Positions 34,445 to 40,864 of a DNA stretch of 40,864 nt are shown here, one piece after another. This stretch comes from Nemertoderma westbladi. Its lineage: Eukaryota > Xenacoelomorpha > Nemertodermatida > Nemertodermatidae. The notes beneath the pieces were generated by a model. The model worked only from the letters and a program-made list of their open reading frames with translations. It did no database searches and was not told where the DNA came from. A program made the translations under genes and the position numbers. Location: contig JAUCBJ010002540.1 of NCBI GenBank assembly GCA_032718475.1, forward strand, positions 1-40,864, read 5' to 3'. The first letter of the stretch is position 1. Each line of letters starts with the position of its first letter.

Positions 34445-34925
34445 ACTGACAGGTGAGTATCACCTACCGTACTTACGCGTGAGTAGATCACCTACCGTAC
34501 TGACAGGTGAGTAGATCTCCTACCGTACTGATGCGTGAGTGGATCAGCTATCGCACTGACACGTGAAAAGATCTCTTACGATACTGACATGTGAATACCT
34601 CACATACCGTACTGATACGTGAGTACCTCACCTACCGTACTGACAGTTGAGTATATCACCTACCGTACTGACACATGAGTATATACATCGCCTACCGTAC
34701 TGACACGTGAGTATATACATCACCTACCGTACTGACACATGAGTACATCACCCACCTTACTGACAGGTGAGTTATATCACCTATCGCACTGACGCGTGAG
34801 TAGATCACCTATTGTACTGACACGGGAGTAGATCTCCTACCATACAGACACGTGAGTACCTCACCTACCGTACTGACAGGTGAGTTTATCACCTACCGTA
34901 CTGGCATGTGAGTATATATATCACC
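34442..34925. repeat. Degenerate 28-bp minisatellite, about 17 units
   Basis: Units follow GTACTGACAGGTGAGTAGAT then CACCTACC, with lengths of 26 to 32 bp. Most carry an E-box-like CAGGTG or CACGTG, and many contain the dyad AGGTGA-GTAGA-TCACCT or a close relative. It abuts the 16-bp array, which places both just upstream of the receptor's first coding exon. Divergence between units is higher than in the other arrays, so this one is older. Confidence 0.9.
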
Positions 34926-36262
34926 GCTTTATTGAGGGTTACATTAATAAAATAATATGTTTAATTGTTTAAACAATTAAAACAAAATATTTTATATTTT
35001 TAAGCATTGTTTTGCGAGTTTCAAACATATCCCCTCACCTGGTTCACTTCACAGATTCCCGTGCTTAAACATTTTAGGATTGTCTATCATTGAAATATGA
35101 TTATATCATCATTATAAAATGAAGTCATCCAACAACGTCGCTCAGAAGTTACAGAAATTTTCCCAATTTTATAAATATTTATATAAAGATACTTTATGGA
35201 TTCATGGATGTTTCGGTCCGAAACTTCCGAATTTATGCGGACCCTCACTCACTCCATGGTCATGGCCTTCATACATTAATAATGAACCGAATATAGTAGT
35301 AATTATGCTTTCCTGTATATACATTAATATGTTTCCAGAAGTTTATTCCATAAGGATATTAATTAATTATTCATCTGAAGAAGCACCCTCTACCAACTTA
35401 ATGCACTGTCATCATACGGGATTCAGCGAATTTGAAATTTTGCTATACTTCAAGATTACAGTACTCTTCACATTAATCCTCTAACATCTATCTTGCTGTC
35501 TTATTTCCCTAACCACCTAACCTATCACAAGAAATTGTCGTAATTGCCATCACATGAATAGAGAGCTAATTTGTTTAGTGAAGTATGGTTTCTGTGTGAG
35601 ATCATATGCAGTAGTTGAGAGTGTATTATATCACATATAAATAATAAACACATTAAAAAATTCTTTCTATAACTAAAGGCAGCCAGTGACACCGCACACT
35701 AGCTTTTAAATTATTTTATTTATATTACATTATATTTTTTGATCATAACATACTGTACATATTCCATTGTTTTTTTTAGGCCCTAGCCGCTAAGTATTAT
35801 ATTTGGGTTAATGTTCTGATTCTATTATTTTTTTGTAGTTTGTGGGGTGTAAGTTAGACTGTAATGTATACCTCTTTAGTTACCGTGCCATTAAACCGAA
35901 TGTATTCTTATTTAATAATATGTTATAGATTTAATTGAGATTTTGAATGATGGGAGTTGGTGGTGACTGGGAAGGGTTCTTGTGGTGATGGGCGAGAGGC
36001 CTGGATAGGTTGCAGGCAGTCAGCACTCAGACCCCCATGGTGATATGAAAAAGTGTAGCTAGTAAATCCACTTATGGTGAAAAAATCACTAAATGTAGCA
36101 GAGAATAGAGCATAGTTTACGTGACTCAATTTAATCACATTTACCATAACCCCCCGCCCCCCTCCCATCTAGTAGGAATGATAATACCACCTAGTGAGCT
36201 TAACTTCCAGTGAGATATGCCTGGGATATTGGAGATTATTGAATATTCTTCTCTGATCTTCA
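34926..36262. other. AT-rich stretch without recognisable gene
   Basis: A 121-codon plus frame (35119-35484) begins MKSSNNVAQKL but shows no domain, no repeat and no supporting context; I cannot separate it from a chance frame. A minus frame at 35923-36168 is also unsupported. No other structure was seen apart from AT-rich runs. Confidence 0.5.
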
Positions 36263-36513
36263 TTGTGTCAAGTACAATGCACACATCTCCAACCAGACAC
36301 TATATAACATTGGAGGTGTCTCATTGGTTCCCTCAAGCTTGACACTAGAACAAAGCCGCCTCCGCTTTGCAGGACATTGCTTTCGCCGTGAGGACCAGCC
36401 AGTGCATAATCTTGTGCTTTGACAGCCTCATGGAGTGAATAAGATGGTGGATAGCCCATGACTTTGTTAAAGGACACTGGACTTGAAGATGCGGATGATC
36501 TAGCAAATGTCAT
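36263..36513 (+). pseudogene. Decayed internal fragment of the same LINE family
   Basis: The stretch from CATTGTGTCAAGTACAATGC to GCAAATGTCATGG matches the RT C-terminal region of the 22494 element. It is cut at both ends: there is no RT catalytic core and no 3' tail. A TGG codon has become TGA (CTTTGACAGCC), one base is lost in AAGATGGTGG, and a short deletion removes part of the region before AAAGGACACTGG. It is clearly older than the other two copies. Confidence 0.88.
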
Positions 36514-36966
36514 GGTCGCGCAAAAAAGAGTTTCTTAAAGAGGAACTCCCGAGCAAGACCTCGCGGCCCACGCCTCATCTAGTTAGCCAGTTAGTCCCAA
36601 GACTAACTTCGCGGAGTGAGTGTGCCAGAAACACATTGAGCAAACATGACAAAAACCACGCCTTTTATAGACTTTTGGTGGGTTAGAAGTCAATCATGAT
36701 TGTTGCACTGTCAATCATTGTTATCACCCAGGCGAGCGAGTTGGGACCCACCTGGGCCTTGAAATCCAGGGGCCCACCCAGACAGACCACGTGCACTTTA
36801 CTTTATTTTAAATGGGCCTCCAGGTAGAGTAGGTTCAGTGGTATAATTAATTGTGCCTGTATATTGGTTGTCTATATTTGGGTGGAATTAAATTTAATTG
36901 GTTTTAAAATATTATCCAGAGTTCTGTAACCAATATGAATATGTATGAAATTCCGGCTTATCTAAA
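36514..36966. other. Unassigned sequence, possibly repetitive
   Basis: This stretch is more GC-rich than its surroundings at 36540-36800, with a small inverted repeat (CTGGGCC...GGCCCAC, about 36743-36780) and the palindrome CAATCATGATTG near 36691. The composition shift and abrupt start after the LINE fragment suggest another mobile-element remnant, but I cannot name one. Confidence 0.3.
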
Positions 36967-37053
36967 AGGAAGGTCTAGGTGGGAGCGTGGTGGTAGCGAG
37001 CGTAGGTCTAGGTGGGAGCGTGGTGGTAGCGAGCGTAGGTCTAGGTGGGAGCG
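36967..37053. repeat. 33-bp minisatellite, about 2.6 units
   Basis: AGGTCTAGGTGGGAGCGTGG followed by TGGTAGCGAGCGT is repeated without visible change. The open frame across it repeats an 11-residue SRWERGGSERR motif only because 33 is divisible by three. Confidence 0.92.
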
Positions 37054-37539
37054 TGTTTTGTATACCCTACTCAAAGGGGCTTCAATACTAAATGACAACC
37101 CAGGTTATTCTAGGTGTCTGGATGTTCTGGGTAGCATTTTAACTTGGGCAGAGACACGGTGCAGAAATGTGCTACACTGGACAATGTGCCAGTGCAGTGA
37201 AGTGCTGCGTCTGCGTCTGTAGTATCGGCAATTATAGAGATGCTGCGCTCAGCACAATTCTTTAAAAACCGGCGTAGCTTTTGTACAAACTGAGAGAGCC
37301 GGTATAACAAGCTGAGATAACTCCCCACCAAATATGACTCCCCAGTCTTCTCAACCTAGGCTGAGAACACTCCCCAGTTTTCTCCCTAGATTTCTTAATT
37401 AACGGAAAGGAGCAGGTTACAGTGGCGGGCTTTTCTAACCAAAACAATAAACGATATCTCAATAACATAGGTTACAGTTTTATTTTTGCAATATACGAAA
37501 ATAACACAGGTACGGATATGAATTATAACTCAATTAGGG

Positions 37540-37730
37540 GAGTCATCTCAGCCTAAGGGGATTCATCTCAGCCTAAGGGGAGTGTTCTCAGCCTAGGCTG
37601 AGATAACTGGGGAGTGTTCTCAGCCTAGGCTGAGATAACTGGGGAGTGTTCTCAGCCTAGGCTGAGACGATTGAGTAGTGTTCTCAGCCTAGGCTGAGAT
37701 GACTGGGGAGTCATTTCAAGAATGAGTTAA
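37540..37730. repeat. 32-bp palindromic tandem units, cluster 1
   Basis: About five units of GGGGAGTGTTCTCAGCCTAG plus GCTGAGATAACT; the first ones lack half of the palindrome. Cluster 2 at about 37945-38050 repeats the last units and the following TGGGGAGTCATTTCAAGA. Confidence 0.85.
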
Positions 37731-37944
37731 CTCAGCCTTGTACACCGGCTCAGGCAAGGGCATGAGTTTTGCCCATGGCGCCACACTCGGCGTAGAAAAA
37801 AACTTTTTGATAAAGGGCATGTAGTGTTGGAATTGTATATTTTAATTGTCCGGGGCAGTTTCCTAACTATTGTCGGGGACAATAGTCCTGGGGGCAATTG
37901 TCTGCTGGGCAATTATCCTGCCATGTGTATAAGTTTATACAGGT

Positions 37945-38084
37945 GGAGAGTGTTCTCAGCCTAGGCTGAGATAACTGGGGAGTGTTCTCAGCCTAGGCTG
38001 AGACGACTGAGGAGTGTTCTCAGCCTAGGCTGAGATGACTGGGGAGTCATTTCAAGAGGGAGTTATCTCAGCCTTGTACACCGG
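37945..38084. repeat. 32-bp palindromic tandem units, cluster 2 with right end
   Basis: This is a near copy of about 37605-37748: palindromic units, then GGGGAGTCATTTCAAGA, then GAGTTATCTCAGCCTTGTAC and ACCGG. It records a direct duplication of one end of the element. Confidence 0.85.
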
Positions 38085-38987
38085 TACTGATGTTTGATAT
38101 ATTATTACAAGTTTAAATTTCTGGCTAAGGCCAACTATGTGCAGGATCAATCTGACTGGTACACTGGTACCGTTACTAAACTAAGGTATGTTTGCCTGCT
38201 GTTTACCACATCCGACCCTTGCATTTTTTGACTATGTTTGTTATTGTTCTTTATTGTAATTGGATATTTAACCAAATCACATCATTAAGGAGAAAATTGA
38301 ATGTACTAATAATTGATAACATAATTAATATAATTAATAATTAAAGAAAGCTAGCAATAATGTACAATGTAAACATCTCTATCAAATACCTTTATCCAGT
38401 GGTATTTACCACATGGTTGCCTTTCGTACGCCTTCTGAATTCTGAAAGCAACCAACTTGTCACACCAACCCACTTGTCACACCAAATGCCCTGTGACATT
38501 CCTGCCACTTTATATTATACACTTGATGCCGTCACTAAATATTAACCAATCAAATAACTCCATTAATGTAACTTTAATAATAATTTATTATACATTATAG
38601 AAGGCTTAATTATAAGAAACTGTCTTCTACTGTTTGAAAGTGGCATTTTACTTCGTATTTATGAAGTAATTCGCATATCCTATTTATTTCACATTAATTT
38701 ATCTTTACTTGTCCCTCAGAACAGTAAGCAAAAGTGCAACTCAGTAAGCAGAAGTGCAACTCAGAGTGTATGGGGTTTGCATTCTGATAATCTTATGCAG
38801 GGAATTCATTTCTACATGCATATCCGTCAGTCTAAAAACGGACGGCACCACAAAACCAATGACATTTTTTTATTCCATAACAGACTGTGCAGAACTGTAG
38901 AAGTTTCAACTGCAGTTCACACAGCCATACCTTCCTTATCGACTTTCACCTAATATATACATTTTAAAGATGCAACATACAATTACA
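38085..38987. other. AT-rich stretch without recognisable gene
   Basis: Only short local duplications are visible: ACTTGTCACACCAA twice at about 38455-38487, and AGTAAGCA(A/G)AAGTGCAACTC twice at about 38727-38763. No exon or RNA gene was seen. Confidence 0.5.
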
Positions 38988-39582
38988 TACTACTACTACT
39001 ACGATTGGCATGCTGCATTGCAGCTGCATTATAAATATATATTACATATATATTAAGAATGCTGTGCCGGTTTGTCGACAAAATTGCGCAGCCACAATTC
39101 CCTATCACCCATGACATTTGCTGAATCATCCGCATCTTCAAGGCCAGTGTCCTTTAAGATGCGTCTCAAGAAAGTCATGGGCTGTCTACCATGCTTATTC
39201 ACTCCATGAGGCTGCCAAAGTACAAGATTATGCACTGGCTGGTCCTCACGGCGAAAGCAATGTCCTGCAAAGCGGAGACGATTTTGTTTTAGTGTCAAGC
39301 TCGGGGGAACCAATGAGACACCTCCAATGTTATATAGTGTCTGGTTGGAGATGTGTGCATTGTACTTGACACAATGAACCCGGCGTAGCATTCTTTTGAA
39401 TGTGCCATCCAGAGATTTGGTGTCCTCAGCAGTTAGAGCCCGGCATGACTCCCATATAAGAGTATTGGTACTACTGTTGCCATAAATAGTCGAACCGTAA
39501 GGTTCCGTTTTATTCTATGGGACTTCCAAATCCTGGACAGACTATTTAACGCTTCCCATGCCTTCCCCTTACCCTTATCCGA
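38988..39582 (-). mobile_element. Second LINE 3' end of the same family, minus strand
   Basis: Read on the minus strand this matches the end of the 22494 element from about its AAGGGGAAGGCATGGG region to the TAG-repeat tail (seen as TAC repeats at 38988-39002). It keeps the TGCAGCTGCA/GCATGC hairpin but has an extra AT-rich stretch of about 27 bases between the stop codon and the hairpin. The 5' truncation is deeper than in the satellite copy. No clear target-site duplication was found. Confidence 0.88.
39053..39410 (-). pseudogene. LINE RT C-terminus, frame-broken upstream
   Basis: The minus frame keeps the C-terminal 112 codons, beginning MLRRVHCVKYNAH and ending PAQHS, nearly identical to the satellite-borne copy. 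Just upstream one base is missing (GGGAGTCATGCCGG versus GGGAGTCCATGCTGG), and the homologous sequence continues to about 39582 in another frame. It lacks all catalytic RT motifs, so it is an inactive 3' fragment. Confidence 0.85.
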
Positions 39583-40599
39583 TATGTATATGTTTATATG
39601 TTATTAAAATGAATCACTAGTTATCCTACTATATTTTCAACATGCAATCAGCCGTTATTTGTTTAGATTTTCCACCGGAGAGGGAAAAATTATGATTGCA
39701 TCGAAAGTCCTCATCCAAATAAGGCGGGGCAGATTGTCATTGACTTGTACAGAAAACGCAAAAGTTTAATATTATAGTTTCTCATTCATAAGAAGATGGA
39801 GAATTGAAGAATTGAATTTATGAGCGATACATATACATACAGCCCTTTTCAGCACATAGCAAACTTGAGAAAACTGGAATTCATCTTAGAACTGTCCATT
39901 ATTGTATACTACTGGTCACACCATTTCCTCATCTCTATCGATTCACCATCATAAGTGCATTTTTATAAAGCAAGTCGATAACGTTATGGATAATTCCCAT
40001 TGCGAATTTTTATGTGAGAGAAAGGCGGCGTAGGATGGGGAAAAAACATCAAAGGTGATCGCGTTCAATTCAAACCAGTTTGGAAATGGTGCATTAGTTT
40101 CGTAACGAGAATGAATAAGGACTGTGTGATAAAACAAGTAACAGGTTGCACACGAACCTACCAAACCAAAGGAAGCATCCTCAATCACTGGCAACTCCTA
40201 CAATAACTGGATTATAAAACGTGACCGTTCAAAGGAACCAAATAATTGCACTTATCCCCAAATGAATTGTAAGGCTTTGCATAAATCCTTGGTTTTACAC
40301 TTGACTGCTTTGATGTGCCAATCTTTTGGTACCTAGGCCTCCTACTGCATAGTAATAGAGGGAGTGATTTGGTTCTAATTTATCAGCCAGTCTGTCGTTG
40401 TCTCCAGACTGTCTGGTTCAATATTCATTCATTCCCTGATTGCACTTCGAATTGGTGTATTCCCCTAAAGATTCCATAATGGCTGCATTAAACACATTTC
40501 ATTTTACCTAATAACTTCATCCGAACCAGTTTGCATTTTATTACAATTATGTTGCAATGAACATTTAATTAATATTTATTCATTGTGTTTATATTTATT
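39583..40599. other. AT-rich stretch without recognisable gene
   Basis: Nothing here has a recognisable domain. The minus frame at 39949-40194 (81 codons) shows no family signature. No repeat longer than a few bases was seen until the 21-bp array. Confidence 0.5.
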
Positions 40600-40864
40600 A
40601 TGGTGTTGGAGTCGTAATTCATTGTGTTGGAGTCGTAATTCATTGTGTTGGAGTCGTAATTCATTGTGTTGGAGTCGTAATTCATGGTGTTGGAGTCGTA
40701 ATTCATTGTCTTGGAGTCGTAATTCATTGTGTTGGAGTCGTAATTCATTGTGTTGGAGTCGTAATTCATTGTGTTGGAGTCGTAATTCATTGTGTTGGAG
40801 TCGTAATTCATTGTCTTGGAGTCGTAATTCATTGTGTTGGAGTCGTAATTCATTGTCTTGGAGT
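40600..40864. repeat. 21-bp minisatellite running off the window
   Basis: About 12.6 units of GTGTTGGAGTCGTAATTCAT plus T continue to the last base. GTGTTGG/GTCTTGG is the main variant. The minus strand reads as a 7-residue repeat (MNYDSNT) because 21 is a multiple of three. The true length of the array is unknown. Confidence 0.95.

Larger units (their letters stand above)
37299..38084. mobile_element. Foldback/MITE-like element with palindromic subrepeats
   Basis: The left end CCGGTATAACAAGCTGAGAT and the right end (inverted: CCGGTGTACAAGGCTGAGAT) form terminal inverted repeats that continue through AACTCCC and GACTCCCCAG, about 45 bp in all. Inside are tandem ~32-bp units centred on the perfect palindrome TCTCAGCCTAGGCTGAGA. 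A second right-end-like sequence ends at 37748, so the structure may be a 450-bp element (37299-37748) plus a partial second copy. No transposase frame is present; it is non-autonomous. I could not define a target-site duplication. Confidence 0.7.

Noticed and set aside
35119-35484. 121-codon plus frame as a gene
   Set aside because: AT-rich random-looking composition with no recognisable family. It could be real, but nothing in the sequence supports it.
36268-36513. Minus-strand frame opposite the LINE fragment
   Set aside because: It is the antisense shadow of the degraded LINE copy; the similar frame at 39118-39369 is the same artefact.
40569-40853. MNYDSNT repeat protein
   Set aside because: It is produced by the 21-bp minisatellite, with no unique sequence attached.

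Overview
This looks like nuclear DNA from a metazoan, most likely a marine-type invertebrate. The signs are a class A G-protein-coupled receptor gene with an intron, 5'-truncated LINE retrotransposons of a kind common in invertebrates, an AT-rich background and very large tandem repeats. Nothing looks bacterial, and there is no operon, rRNA, tRNA or CRISPR that I can support. The species assignment is inference.

The central result is that one gene spans most of the window on the minus strand. A 36-codon first exon at 34011-34119 begins a receptor. It ends in a split glycine codon before a GT donor, and it joins in phase to a second exon at 9157-10226 that follows a polypyrimidine-TAG acceptor. 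The join restores a complete first membrane helix with the class A Gly-Asn motif and gives a receptor of about 392 residues. The intron between them is about 23.8 kb. It is almost entirely repeats: a LINE relic (10544-11092), a 37-bp minisatellite of about 20 copies (11141-11889), a 27-bp satellite of about 720 copies (11890-32500) and a 50-bp minisatellite of exactly nine copies (32690-33139). The 27-bp array is interrupted by a young, antisense LINE insertion (22494-23663) flanked by a 22-bp target-site duplication.

Layout from left to right: 1-590 AT-rich, no gene seen; 591-7670 a 35/36-bp array of about 200 units, containing a 2.65-kb internal duplication and an AP-1-like motif in nearly every unit; 7671-9156 receptor 3' flank; 9157-10226 receptor exon 2; 10227-34010 the repeat-filled intron; 34011-34119 receptor exon 1; 34333-34925 two short tandem arrays just upstream of exon 1; 34926-36260 no gene seen; 36263-36513 a decayed LINE fragment; 36967-37053 a 33-bp minisatellite; 37299-38084 a foldback/MITE-like element built from an 18-bp perfect palindrome; 38988-39582 a second LINE 3' end; 40600-40864 a 21-bp array running off the window.

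The very long open frames in the arrays arise because the periods 27, 36, 33 and 21 are multiples of three. The common unit variants change amino acids in every open frame, so I do not annotate these frames as proteins. The only genuine host protein gene I can support is the receptor; the remaining coding sequence belongs to retrotransposons.
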